Positions 36,979-48,972 of a stretch of DNA of 64,000 nucleotides are shown here, piece by piece. A model generated the notes under the pieces. That model made no database searches, was not told the origin of the DNA, and was given only the letters and a program-made list of their open reading frames with translations. Both the position numbers and the translations under genes were made by a program. The number at the start of each line of letters is the position of its first letter. Within the stretch, counting starts at the first letter, position 1. Origin of the DNA: Cyanoderma ruficeps (lineage: Eukaryota > Chordata > Aves > Passeriformes > Timaliidae); contig VZDJ01000047.1 in assembly GCA_008694505.1 (NCBI GenBank), positions 4,243,717-4,307,716 of the forward strand, in the 5' to 3' direction.

Positions 36979-39900
36979 ATGTAACATAGCCACAATACCT
37001 AAACTCAAAATCATGTTCTGTATAAAGTTATCTTATTATAATTTTTTACTCTCCATTATCCCTTACAAAAAGGCACAGCAACCCTGTCTCCTGACATCTT
37101 ATCCAACAATATTCCACATAATCAGTGTGGCAGAATGAGTCCAACACTTACAGTCACTCATGTTTCATATTCAAGAACAAACTTTTAATTAGTTGAGAAG
37201 GGTGAACATTCTCTTTGTCTTGGTGTAAAACAAAATTTTCATAAACTGAACTTTATTCTTTCCCTTCCATTGATTTTTTTTAAACAAATAATCTAATTTT
37301 ATAAAAGACAACAATGAGGGAAAGAGAAAGACGTATATTATTTGATCTAATAGCACAAATTCTCATATCACAGTAAAAGCTGGTGATCAGCTTGAAAAAA
37401 GAAAATAACATTTTAAGAAAAAGGTAAAGGCTCAATCTTGATGGATGGACTTTTGAGAAAGGTTCCATTTTTTCTTCCTATGTGTTCCTAAACTCTGTGT
37501 TTATAGCAGCTAACCATTTTATTTAATAAATGTATTATATATATTATTATATTTAGATAAAACATTCCTAAATGTGACGGACAGGCTTGTTGTATCTACA
37601 AACATCAATTCCCTCCCATTGGTCTCACTGTATTAATATTTATTTCCACTCCACCTGATTTGCAGAAGATAAAGGTGAAAGCAGAACTGACAAGGGGATG
37701 ATGTCAACAAGAATTTAACCTAATTGTTTTTTCTTAGTATGTATTGTTAAAAAAAAAGTGTCAACCTTGCACATGACCCAATGATAACACAAAATGGCTC
37801 CTCCGAGTTTCAAGGATTACAAAAAAAAAAAAAAAGGTATAAAAAGAGAGGAGATCTATCAAAAAAATGAGTTTTAGGCAATTCTATTTCTATCCTCATT
37901 CTAGGACTTGTATTCTTTACATCCTGGTTAACAAATCCCCTCACATTTTCTGGCTCCTGAATACTCCTCTTAACACCCATGAAATTCATGACTGTTTCAC
38001 GTGGATTTGATACACAACTTATATTTTGCATATAAAAGGCAAGGTAAACCTGTAATTTTGGCTACTCCTACACTGGAAACGAGAAGCACAGCAATTGTGT
38101 GGAAAAGTGAATTCCCTAATGGACTACAGAGCCACAACCAGTTATTCAAAAAACTTCCTGCTCATTTTTCAGGGAGTAAAAGCAGTGAATATGAAGGGCT
38201 CTACCTCCAGGAAGAATAAGTTCAACAAACTGCAAGAGGATAATGACACCAAGAGAGCTGAGGCTACAATTTTCAGCAGCACGTTGAACCAAAAGCAAGG
38301 GGAAAACATCCTTTATTTAAATCTACCGTGCTCTAGGTTGGATCTGCAGTCCCACTAAGCAGAACTTAAGGGAATTGATCTCTAGAAGTGCACAGACATT
38401 AAAAGGAATGCCAGAATATGTTTCCATGGACAGCTACTTTCCCCATCTAGGAAAGGGAAGGAAATCACTACATGTGAAATTTAAAATGCCCTTAGTGAGA
38501 TGTCACTTAAGACAACTGCACCACTTAACATCTTGTCTTTTAAGTAGAATATGAAATAAAAAATTTAAATATCAGTGCTTACATGGAAAATGTTTTCGCT
38601 TACCATACTGTTATTCCAACAAGAATTCAGATATTCACTGTCTCCCTCTCTTAGCAAACACATCCCCAAACTTTTGGGATTGTCAATATTTTAGAAGCCT
38701 CTATCTCACTCCTTAAGCATTCGAAACTGACTGTGAGACTTTTCAATTCGTAAATTCAGGCTGCAGTCACAGCCTGACACAGGCTGCAGCGTCTCATCGG
38801 TGCCTCTACAGCTGGAATGTTCAAAGGATTGAAGGACTGATGACAAATGAGGAGAAAATACTGACAGACCCATTTCTGCCATGGGGACATTTCACCAGAG
38901 CTGCAATATTTCTGTTTCAATAGCACGTATTGATTGCCAGGCAAAAATTTGTGAAAGACACTATAAAAGATAAAACATATCCTAGATTGGGTGAAAGCCA
39001 AGTTCAGGTCCCTTACCTAGAAAGATTTAGAATCATGTGGATTAAATACCCTGCTGTGCCTCGGTCAGAATATCACATTCCAGATCCTTCTGAGTCACGA
39101 CAAATCTGTATCTCTCACATCGACAGGACCCACAGATTTCTCCAGCCAGTCACCACTTGCAGACCAAAACTTTCAGGTTTTTTCCTAGTTTTATCTGACA
39201 AAAAAAAAAAAACCTACAAATTTTCAGAATATGGTGCAAAGCAGAAGAACCCAACTTTCTCAGGATGACCCCATCCTGACATAACCAGCCAGAAATACAA
39301 GACTGAATAGATGTAGCAGGTGAACAGAGTTGTTTCCTGGCACAGAGGGCTCAGGCTAAGCAAAGGCGTTTGCTGGGTCAGTTTACAGCACACAAAACAT
39401 GTGGGAAAAGTGGCAAGAGTAATATTCACAGTCAGCTATGATTCCAGGAAAATATACAGAACTTTAATACAGAAAAATGTTAAAGAGACTGAAGTGTGAC
39501 TGCTGATCTCTCTATTTTAATCTAAACATTTGCTAGTCGCTAAAGAGTCCTTCAAAATGTGTGGGAGAATTTTCTTTCTAAAATGTTACTGTTGAACCTG
39601 GGAATATGATCATTATTCCTCCTGCAGCTCAGGCAATGGGCTGCTGTTGGGTTTTTTACCAGTGAAAGACAAAATGCAGTAAGGGAAGAGATGTTTCCAC
39701 CCCTTTCCCTTCACAGTGGCCTTTGTGGGCCACAATAAACAGATATTTTTCAAACAATTACACTGCACAGGTACTCCAGAGTAAATTCAGAGCAAGAGCA
39801 TTTCACCTATGAACACACAAGCATTGCTTTTAGATCTCTACCCAGAGTAATAAGGTTTAAATTCACACAGGAGTTCTGCATTCCAGGCCACATACCCACC

Positions 39901-41019
39901 CTGAAAAACTTAGGGAGCACCACAAAGCCACAGACATCCTCCCCAAATTCTGTTGCCTTTGAAAGCCATTGGGCTTGAAACAAACAGTTTACAGGTAGTT
40001 CAAAAAGATGCCTTGAACTCTGCTGGGTCAGTGTTTCTGCACACAAATTGTCCTTGAGGATTTCATTGCTCCATAAAGTATCTCTGGGACTTTTAAGAAC
40101 TCTGCACACTCTCCTTTTTACCATCAGGAGAAATGAGGCTTTGCATACTGGATGAGAAATACTGACAAACTGCCTTGGGTTGGAGGGGGAGATCCTTGCA
40201 CGGGCCTGGAAAATTGAGCAATTTTGAAAATCCGTAGTAACAAACGTTTTGTCTAAATGGAGCAATAGAGAATGCATCTGAGTTGGAGACCCACACAGAG
40301 ATGAAAATCCCTTCTGCATATAGAAAACAAAGGGAAAAAATCCCACAAGACAGCACATTGCAAAGATCTTTCCAGTATTTGCTCTTCAAAAGCAAAACCT
40401 GTCCCAAATTTTTAAAATCACTGTAAATATTGCTTGGATTTTTTTTTAATACACACAATTAAGATACAACTAGAGTTTAAATTCAAACAGTCAATATTTT
40501 ACTGAACTTTGAGAAGAATCCATTTTTACAACTGACAGATTCAGACATTGAAAATAAATTGGGTTTTGATTAGAAAAACCACATGCTCAGAATTAAATTT
40601 ATTTTTAAGTTTCTCCTGGAAAGGTTCTGGTGATGGAGCTTTTATCCTCTCTTCACTTACACCCCTGCTTAAAATATATTGTCACCTGCTATTAGACCAC
40701 AGGCAGAATTCAGTAACTGTGATTTCCCCAGTAATGCAATTCCCTTATTCCTGTGTGCAACTGTATGACTTGAAAATAATTCAAATGCCTGGTGAAGCTC
40801 ATCTTGAGGGTTTAAATGGGATGAACATTAATAAAATTAATAAAATGGATTGTACATGTACAATGGGATGTTTATAATACATGCACGTAAGCATCTAAAA
40901 GAGTAGATAAGACATTAGTTTAAAAGTTTCTGTGCATTAGAGTAGAATTGATGATGAATAGGCCACAGTACTAAAAAAAAAGAAAAAAAACAAGAAGGAA
41001 GCTGTGAAAAATATTTGGA

Positions 41020-41530
41020 TAATTTAAATGCATCCAAATTGACAGGACCAGATTCAGTTCACCCAGGGATACACAGGAAACCAGCCAATGCAATCTGTGA
41101 GTCATTAAAGCTCATTTCCAAGAGTTTGTTGAAGATATAGAGGGAAGGGATATTTCCAAAGGACTGGTGAAGGGCAAACTTCATGGGTATTCCCAAAATG
41201 AGGGAAAGGGCCGAGAAAATTATAGATCAGCCAGCCTGACTTCAATGCTCAGAGAGAGATACCAGAACAAAGCACTTAAGAGTCAATTTAAAAGCACCTA
41301 CAGGATAGTAAACATGATAAAAAGCAGCTAACATGGATCTGTCAAGAACAAATCTCATCAAAACGATCCAATTTCCTTTCATGACAGGATAATGGGCCTG
41401 GCAGATAAGGGGGAGGCATCAGAGACAATCTGTCCTGACTTCAGCACTCGATGCCACCCCTCTGGACACTGTCGTGTGTAAACTGGGAAATTTGGGGTTG
41501 ATGAAGACAAGAGATGGGCACAAAACTTCA
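41020..41530 (+). mobile_element. CR1/L3-like LINE fragment, reverse transcriptase region
   Basis: The DNA follows the amniote CR1/L3-like ORF2 in order. CAGGACCAGATTCAGTTCAC and CCAGGGATACACAGGAAACC are followed by TCATTTCCAAGAGTTTGTTG, GGGCAAACTTCATGGGTATT and GAAAATTATAGATCAGCCAG (N-Y-R-x-A-S-L-T-S in one frame, the conserved NYRPVSLTS block). Next come CAGCTAACATGGATCTGTCA, AACAAATCTCATC, TGACAGGATAATGGGCCTGG and CCTGACTTCAGCACTCGATG, the last at the place of the DFSKAFDT motif, and then AAACTGGGAAATTTGGG. Stops and indels break the frame throughout, so it is a dead plus-strand fragment. Homology fades near 41530, just before the LTR at 41593. Confidence 0.8.
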
Positions 41531-41586
41531 TCCACGTGCAGTTTGAGTTCAGCCAGAAAAGCTTTTTAAGCGGAGCTCTAGATGAG

Positions 41587-41592
41587 GAGGTC
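41587..41592. repeat. Probable target-site duplication, left copy (GAGGTC)
   Basis: GAGGTC precedes TGTCAGAG. The partner GAGGGC at 42209-42214 differs by one base, as expected for an old insertion. The match was found by searching for a duplication, so chance cannot be excluded. Confidence 0.5.
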
Positions 41593-42208
41593 TGTCAGAG
41601 TCCAGGGCATTCCTTTAGTTGCCCTGGAAGGTCACAGACCTCGGCAGAGGGGTCTGAGACTCGAGAAAGGGAGTCTGGGGTCTGTCCAGGGGAGGTGCCT
41701 GGCACAGAGCCCAGGAACACACAGGCTTTGATTTCAGTCCATGAGAAAAACTTCCAACACAGAGAAGAAATACAAGTCACAAAGGTGTGACAGACAGTAG
41801 TGTAGTTTATCACCGGGTGGAAAATTTTGTAGCTTTGGGTTCTTAGAATTGGGGAGCAAGATGGAGGATTTAAGGTGGAACCCTGAGTCCTTCTCCTTCT
41901 CTCTTGGCATCCATCTTCTGCAGTGACGGTGGCACAAGGTAGTTTAAGGGCATTGGGTAGAGATGACCCCATTAGGATAGGTGATAGGCATTGGCACAGA
42001 ATTGTAAATAATAAGTAGGAAATTATCTGTATAAGAGGACAGCGACCTCCCATCACGGGGGGAGTCGTCCTGGGCCTGAGCAGCTGTGAACATCTCGGCT
42101 GGGCACAGAGAAAATTGTAAGATAAGAATCAATAAACACCCCAGAAACCAAGAAACATCAAGACCTTGAAGACTCCATTTCATTCTCATGTCTGGCTCAA
42201 AGCCTGCA
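41593..42208 (+). mobile_element. LTR of endogenous retrovirus, family 2-related, copy 3
   Basis: A 616-bp element running from TGTCAGAGTCC to AGCCTGCA between the near-identical hexamers GAGGTC and GAGGGC. Its second half matches the family 2 LTRs: TATCACCGGGTGGAAAATTT, GGAGCAAGATGGAGGATTTA, CATTGGGTAGA, ATAAGAATCAATAAACA (a good poly(A) signal at about 42127-42138) and CCAAGAAACATC. Its first half does not align convincingly with the other two copies. It is therefore a diverged subfamily or recombinant U3. It has the same length as the 34304 copy. No internal retroviral region follows, so it is solo. A 153-codon antisense frame over it is not a gene. Confidence 0.7.
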
Positions 42209-42214
42209 GAGGGC
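42209..42214. repeat. Probable target-site duplication, right copy (GAGGGC)
   Basis: The partner of GAGGTC at 41587-41592, with one mismatch. Confidence 0.5.
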
Positions 42215-45200
42215 AGAGGGCAAAAAAACTCACTCAAACCACCAACAGAACCAACCTGCATCTCGGGAAAAGAAAACCTAACCCGAGAGGGGTCCTGGGC
42301 CCACTTCTACACATATTTTCAATTAGTACTTCAGTGGCAGGCTGGAACAAGTACAATGTTCTCTCACAAATGAAGAGACTACATATAATGGATTAAGTGG
42401 ATAGAATCCAAAGCAGATTTAAAAAAAATAAAACAAAATTTTAAAATTCAGTTTTAGTCATTTCACAAACTCCTACATTAAGGAAGACGCCCAGAACATT
42501 ATTTTGCAGCAAAACAGTAGAGTAGAATAATTTTCCAGAACCTTTGAAGAGTGCAGGGCTGCTCTGGGGATCCCAGGTACTGCTTTATGCCTTCAGGCAA
42601 AAGTCTGCATAAAACCTTTTACTTTTTCTTACACATTCATGTAAAATTAACCAATTTTGTTTAAAGTTAATGAAATGTTTTACTGTCCCGAAATAGTAGC
42701 ACAGGAAACAGAGAGGGAGAACGACTTGCTTTATTTAAAACCCTTTAAAATAAGTTTCTATTCCTTCATTGTTTCTTTTAGGAATGCCCTAGACTGAAAT
42801 GTAGTTAGATTTTTCTGAACTGTATTTTTTTTTAAAGTAGTGGTTGTGTCATAGTGAATGATAAAGATGAGAGTTTTCAAAGCCAAAGCAAAAACTAGAA
42901 TCAATCAGTTTATACGTTGTTATTTATACAGTCAGCCTGTATTGGCACGGCCTAAATTTCCTTCATTTCAAAGTGAATCCAGTCTATCCAGTAATTTTTT
43001 TAATTAGGTGCTCACATGTTTAGTTATAGAAAACATTCATTAAAGAAAATGCTTCATAGGTGCTCAGCCAAAGCAGCGCTGATATTGTAATGAGAAATAC
43101 ATTTATCAAGACTACCTTGATATAGCAAACTGCTAAAATACAGAATCTCAAAAAGCATTATAAGCTGATTTCTCAAAAAAATAAAATAAATGAAATAAAG
43201 TGGTTGCAATACCTGCTGTTACACCAACTCATTGCAGAACTTGAGCAAGTCACTTCAGCTTTCATTCTATTTAAAAAACAAATGATAATTCTCCCTTAAT
43301 TTACCCCCTGTGCTGAATAATTAGTTACGTTCTGTGCAATTATTTCAAATTGTATAAATGTGCTCAATATTGTTATTAGCATAACCCAAGCTGGGTAAGA
43401 TACAGAAAAAAATACCACTGTGTATATTCTACCATATTGAGTTGTTAGGCCTTGAAGTAAATAAAATAATAGTTGGCTAAAAGTGAGATGGAACAGCGAA
43501 AGGAGAAGCTGAATTAAGTTCTAAAAAAGGAAACCAGAGAGGATCTAAATAGAGAAATAGAAATGTCAACACAGAACTGACAGGTTGTCAGGGCAGAGGG
43601 GAAAAGCAGTGAGCACGACCCAGTGAGCAGGACAACCACACCTGCAGGCCAAAGGCAGCTCATCTGGAAACAGATCAGAACTTTAACCCAGTGTTCAGAG
43701 TGACCTCATCGAAATAGGGAATCCCTAAATTCAGGGGTTTGTGGCAAGTTGGAAGCTTAAAATAATTCAGAATTTGCAGAAGCGCAGAGATTCCTTTGGA
43801 GCTGCTGCAGAGGGCATGGTGAGTGCACAGGGTGTGAAACATCAGAGCAAAATCCCAGGCACCACAATGCCTGGTAAAATAAACATCATATTTCTGCACC
43901 TAACGCTGTTTTTTGGGAGGCTCTCAGGTCACTGCCTTGGCCATTCTTTACTTTTCACTGCCAAAAGATGAGCGGGAAGACAGGGAGAGAGACAAAACCA
44001 AATTAAACATCAAATATTTCTGAAAGCGGAAAATTCTGCGGATTTGGGTGCAACTTTCAAGTCTCTTTCCATTGGAATGTTGTGCCAAAAATCTGTTACC
44101 GGGGTGCATTGGAGGGTGAATGCTGACAGGTAAATCACATATGCACTCCCCACGTTTGTTGTCATGGATTCTCTTTTTCTGTAATGGCTCTTTTAAACCT
44201 GGGTCTCCTGTAATGCATTTTTTGATTTTCACAGGCATGGTAATGTGTTCTGTTCCAAAGTCCTACGGGCCCCAGATACAGCAAGGAGGCTTCCTGCTGG
44301 CCAAATAAAAAAGATCAGTAATTGTTCAGCCAACCATGGGATGAAGAATGATCAATCACCAGAGGAGAACAGGGATTTGGAGATTGCATTGCACTACAGC
44401 AAATTACTTTTTTAACCATTAGTGAAAACTTCCTGTTTAGCATTGCCAAAGGTGCTTTTTTTTTTTATTTTGCAATCAATAAAATGCTAGCACTTGTTGT
44501 CTTTTTTAGCACCTTAAGTAAGCTAGCTTTAAGGCACTTGCCAATATTAAACAGAATTTCTGTAGAGATTTTTTAGATTTTTTTTACTTTGGCAAGTCAT
44601 GCAGAGAGAATCAGTATTAGTAAAGTTAAAAAATCCTGTTCTCCGAGGGCATGCACAACTGACATGCAGAGGTTTAGAAAAAAATCAACTGGAAGGGGCC
44701 TGTGGGTGACCCAGGAATAGATCAACCATCAGTGAGCTTATCCAGCTACATGGGCACCGTTCTCACCCCAGGCCAGGGCTCCAAAAATCCTTGGCAGGCC
44801 AAGATAATGAGAGTTTAAACAGAGTGAGGTTTTGAACACCCATGGAGAGTCTATCAGGGCTTGTTTCTGCATTCCTGATTTCCTTCCTCTGGTGGCTTTG
44901 CCCTTTCCACCTGTCCATCCCATTAGGGGGACTTGAACACAGCCACAATCTGAGATCTTTACCTGTAGCTCACTGCACTTCACATGAAAAACCAGTCTCC
45001 ATGGAGAGGAAAATCTGTATACAAAATACATGAAGTTAGCATAGTCTGCAGATGTGCATTACATCTTTGACTTCTCATGGCATTAAGTTGAAGAGTCAAA
45101 TCTCAACTTATCCTCCCTACAGCACCCTCCAAAACAGGAAACCAAATGGCTTTTTTCTTGCTACCTGGTAAATCACTGAAAGCACTTCTACCCACTCATT

Positions 45201-48117
45201 CTGCTAACCTGAAGGGTTGTTTAGCTGTGGTTTTCATCAATTTCATTTCATTTCTAACTAATTCCTGGGCTAAAAAACGTGACTTCAGAAAGCAAAGCCT
45301 CCATGAACAAAACCCCCAGTCCTTTCTTGCATCAAAAACACCCCTGTGGGGTTTCATTTCCTGGGCACAGGCACTGCAGCAGTTCTGGGGTCAATGGGAT
45401 GGGTTGTTGTGCTCCCAGTGATGCTCCTGCCAGAGCCACTGTTCTCATCTCCTCACAGCATTAACACTAAAATCCCTAAAATCAAAAATGACAGGAAGCA
45501 GCCAAGTCCCAGATCGTATCTTCCAAGGCATTTCTCACAGGAGCTGAGGACAGAACTCAGATTATCCCAGACACTCCAGGGTGTGATTGGCACAGTCCAA
45601 GTGTCTCTCCAAGCAAAGCAAATCAAGAGACTGCTAAAATAAAAGTGGAGTAGGAAACAAAGATCTTTACAGGCACTACGCCCTAATCTTAATTATTTTA
45701 ATTAATATTTTATGGGTTGCAAATGCACAAGGGGGTTTATGCTTTGCCACTTTTGTGTAATCAAGTTTCTTTCACTATTAGCTGATTAATCTCTGTTTTC
45801 TCTTTTAGATGATTGCATTTGTTCAGAGTTTTGCTCAAAATGACACATTGTAAGAATAACCTGCTGAAAAAGCTAATCCTTGTTGGTAATTAGCTATAAT
45901 GACTTCTAAAGGGAATAGAAACAGTAAGTGCAGAGGAAAAAAGGTTATTTTTTTTTCCCCTCCTCAGTATTTCAATCTTAAAGATATAATGCACTAACCC
46001 CAAACATTGCTGGCTCATTCGTTAAATCACAGGTGGTTTGTTGTCAATTTGAGACTTCAAATATTGAACGTTTTATCGCTTGTGACATCTGAATTCCTTC
46101 AATTATGAAACTGTAAGCTGGCTATATTTAAATTCTCTAACCTTACTGATAGCTGCTCTGCCCACCAAATTCACTTGACAGATCTTTCGGTGCACACAAA
46201 AACTTATATCCCCAGGTATAAGTTGCATTTGTACACACACCCCCAAACTTTCTGCCACTTTACATTGAACTAAATGCAAACAGGGCTGTGGAGTAGGAGG
46301 TAAAAAAATTTTAAAAAAAATAATGCAGCACTGTCATTATCTCACATCTCTTTGTTAATTTTCCAGGTGTTGTGTGAGACTCTCTCCCCCAGGATGGAAG
46401 ATTCTCTGTGGAATAAGAGGAGTTCCTTCAGAAACAGGAGCACCAAACACATCATTGGGATGGAGGAAGAAAAACTGGGATTCCACAGCTAAAAGGGTAC
46501 AGAGATGATCCTTATTTGGGAAACTTTGTGCAACCAGAAGGTTTTGTTGACAAAGTGCTTGCTCTTGGTGGTTGCAGTTTAACCACACCAAGTCCTCAGA
46601 ACAATAAATGAGGAAACCTTTGGAAAATGGAGGAGCAACAGATAAGGGGTAAGAGATTCTTCATCCATCTGACAGATGTACAGAGAGGAAAAAAGGAGGA
46701 GGGAAACAAAGATCACTGCAATGTGAGATCAGAAGAAAACTAACTGCAAAGAGCAGTAAAAAGAGGCTTGTTTGAAGCTCTCAGATCTCCTATCAGTAAG
46801 TTTTTAAAACTGAAAGGAAGCCTCTCTTTATTCTCCTCCCTCCCTTCTGGATCAAAATGAGGGTCCTTTGAACAAGAAGTAAAACAGAACTCGTAGACAT
46901 GGAAGTGTAACAAAGTGATAAAAGGGCTGGGGCCAGAATGAAAGCGTGAAGGGGATCAGAGGATAAAGGAAGAGTCATTTGAAAAGTATCAGGGGAAAAA
47001 TAAAAAAAGCAAAGATGATCAAATAAGATGGATAAAGTTTAATGTTAAAACTGGACCTTTTGTGTCTATTCCTAGAGTGGTTGTTGCTTAAAATATCAAG
47101 GAGCATATTTAGTCCTGATTCTGCTGTGATTAATATTCTCTGTAATTAAAAAAAAAAACCTTCCAGCATTCCTGCACGCAGAGAGAAAATAGTTGTTTTC
47201 AGAAGATTTAAAGATGTATTTAGTGCCTTTTGGTATTATCATCTCAGTGTGCAACCATATGCTGCCTTTTGGTACCATGATAAACATCTGCAGCACTGGC
47301 TTACCTTAAAGAGAAATATTCAACACATTTTAATCCAACTACTTGGGTAAACAGTTCCTGACTGAAAGTCAATGCAAATAAATGGAACAGTTCCTAGCAC
47401 ATCTTCCTTTTCTCAATATTTTTAATTTAATTAACAAGGTTAGCATTGCAAGGCAGTGTCATTGCATCTTTACAAATTATTTTTGGGTTTGTTTGGTTGG
47501 GTATTTTTTAACATCTCCAGATATAGATATTTCCACAGTATTTCAGTACAGAATGCAGCTGTGCAAATCAAATAAGAAAGGAGAAAGGGAGCTACCCAGA
47601 ATTTGTTGTCTAATAGAGAATGACAAAAGGAGTGAGAAAAGGAAAAAAGAAAACAAAAAGATCACTTAAGGAAATAGACTGATGATACGTGCTGAGGATG
47701 GGAGAGAAGGAAAAATCAGGGATCTGGATCCATCTGTTGTTCATCTATCTCCGTGGGGAAGGAAATCCTAAACCCTAACATAGCCCTCTCCTCTCTAACA
47801 TCTCAGGGCAGAAAGGTCACCCATTTTACCCTTTTTTTCCCAAAAAAATTTCCAGCCTGCATCATTAACTTCTGCCCATTCAAGCAAAAGCTTCACATCC
47901 TTTACAATTGTCTCCTTGTAGACAGAAATCTTATTTCTCCCTAAAAGAATACATTAAGTTCAGATACTGTTGGAATTCTGAAGGAAAATTGCTTTTAAAT
48001 GCAGCAGGGGGTCGCCTGGCCAGTTCAGTTCTGCTGGTTGACCATGACCAGCCAACAGCTGTGACATAACTAGTACCTGCTCTCCCATGCCAGGAAAAAT
48101 GAGACAATTCTCAATGT
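42215..48117. other. No recognised gene; one weak exon-like stretch
   Basis: AT-rich and apparently unique. T and A runs occur near 44458-44467 and 47149-47158. The only exon-like spot is at 44235, described separately. Other frames are under 100 codons and have no recognisable domain. No transposon homology was seen. Confidence 0.55.
44235..44415 (+). other. Weak candidate exon after a splice-acceptor-like site
   Basis: TTTTTTGATTTTCACAG (44218-44234) is a good acceptor sequence. The following frame stays open from 44236 to a stop at 44413-44415, 59 codons of mixed, non-low-complexity composition (starting HGNVFCSKVLR). A second frame is also open to 44308. AATAAA occurs at 44304-44309 and again near 44478. 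I recognise no protein family, and no donor, upstream exon or start can be tied to it. Such stretches arise by chance. Confidence 0.12.
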
Positions 48118-48325
48118 TGTCCTGGTTTCAACTGGGCTAGAATTAATTTTCTTCCCAGCAGTTGGTACGGTGCTGTGTTGTAGATTCGGGATGACAATAA
48201 TGTTGAAAACACGCTGATGTTTAATTGCTGCTAAGCAGTTCTTGCTCTCAATCAAGGAGTTTTGAGTTCCCAAGCTCTGGCAGGGAGGAGATGCCCCAGA
48301 AACCAGGAGGGAGCCTGGCCAGGAC
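48118..48325 (+). mobile_element. ERVL-type avian LTR, 5' half (interrupted)
   Basis: The element opens TGTCCTGGTTTCAACTGGGC and continues AGAATTAATTTTCTTCCCAG, CAGTTGGTACGGTGCTGTGT, ACAATAATGTTGAAAACACG and CTGATGTTTAATTGCTGCTA. This is a well-known bird LTR family that I recall as ERVL-related. The sequence breaks after GAGCCTGGCCAGGAC, where the younger solo LTR is inserted, and resumes at 48675. Joined across the insertion the LTR is about 506 bp. A flanking duplication for this older element could not be identified. Confidence 0.88.
48320..48325. repeat. Target-site duplication, left copy (CAGGAC)
   Basis: CAGGAC abuts TGTTGC and is repeated exactly at 48669-48674. The duplicated bases belong to the older ERVL-type LTR, where a single CAGGACAGCTG stretch is expected. 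Confidence 0.93.
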
Positions 48326-48668
48326 TGTTGCTTTGAGGTTTTTGTCTTTTGTTTTTTTGTAGAATTTTCTTACGCAGCTTTTCTGAAAACAATATTTATT
48401 CTTAAAATGTTTACATACTTCTCCTGTGAGAGAAGAAATGATTGATGGTGATGTCCACCATCCAGGTTGAAGAGGTGGCGACCTGTGCAGCCAATCTCTT
48501 GACCTCTGTACATATCTATAAATACTGGAGTGAAATTGAATTTAAAAAGTTTTCTAAACCAGCCGAAGTGTAAGTTTCATTGCAGTGTCCCAGAAATTGG
48601 GACACGCCCAGCTTTGGCCTGCAACATCTGGTGACCCCAAATGTGTGAGAACACCAGCCCAAGCAACA
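48326..48668 (+). mobile_element. Solo LTR, ERVK-like family 1, copy C, nested in an older LTR
   Basis: A 343-bp element with perfect terminal inverted hexamers TGTTGC and GCAACA between CAGGAC duplications. It shares with copies A and B TTCTTACGCAGC, TTAAAATGTTTACATACTTC, TGATGTCCACCATCCAGGTT, GAGGTGGCGACCTGTG and AGCCAATCTCTTGACCTCTG. CCAAT (48491-48495) and TATAAA (48517-48522) give a spaced promoter. Near the 3' end come GGGACACGCCCAGC and TGGTGACCCC (48629-48638), 40 bp before the terminus. With no coding region, it is a solo LTR. Its insertion into the ERVL-type LTR fixes the relative ages: ERVL-type first, this family later. Confidence 0.95.
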
Positions 48669-48674
48669 CAGGAC
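48669..48674. repeat. Target-site duplication, right copy (CAGGAC)
   Basis: An exact match to 48320-48325, immediately after GCAACA. Confidence 0.93.
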
Positions 48675-48972
48675 AGCTGCCCAAAGGGACATTCCTCACC
48701 ATGTCCTGTCCATAAACTGCTCAGGGACAGGCTGGGCTTTTTGTCACAGGATGCTGAGCACTTGTGCAGCGCTTCCTTTCCTTAGGCTTTACTTTTTTTC
48801 TCTCTCTTTTTGTTGTCTCTCTTTTCCTCACAATTAATATTATTATATTGTTTGGTTTTATTCCAGCTGTTAAACTGTTCTTATCTCATCCCAAGGGCTT
48901 TACCTATTTTCCCAATTCTCCTCCTCCCTCCCAGGAGCTGCTGACTTGTCACCTGGGTTTAAACCACAGCCA
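48675..48972 (+). mobile_element. ERVL-type avian LTR, 3' half (interrupted)
   Basis: This continues the element begun at 48118. AGCTGCCCAAAGGGACATTC, CCTCACCATGTCCTGTCCAT and CATAAACTGCTCAGGGACAG (the promoter part) are followed by a T-rich stretch, TTAAACTGTTCTTATCTCAT and a final GGTTTAAACCACA. That ending mirrors the TGTCCTGGTTTCA start as an imperfect terminal inverted repeat. The T/C-rich tract before TTAAACTGT is typical of this family. The exact right end (about 48968-48972) is uncertain. Confidence 0.85.

Larger units (their letters stand above)
34927..41019. other. No recognisable gene; GC-rich patch then AT-rich unique DNA
   Basis: The first 400 bp or so after the LTR are GC-rich for this window (35040-35330) and hold a G-quadruplex motif and a 142-codon frame without known domains. 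The remainder is AT-rich, with AT-only patches (36630-36670, 36921-36980, 37520-37560) and a 15-base A run (37821-37835). The longest frame of the window (minus, 39807-40358, 183 codons) has no recognisable domain. No repeats were identified. Confidence 0.55.

Noticed and set aside
39807..40358. Longest open frame in the window (183 codons, minus strand)
   Set aside because: No recognisable domain, no splice or promoter context, irregular composition, and a second overlapping frame of 121 codons is open too. The length is within what 64 kb of six-frame translation can give by chance.
41595..42056. 153-codon minus-strand frame
   Set aside because: It lies entirely within, and antisense to, the LTR at 41593-42208.
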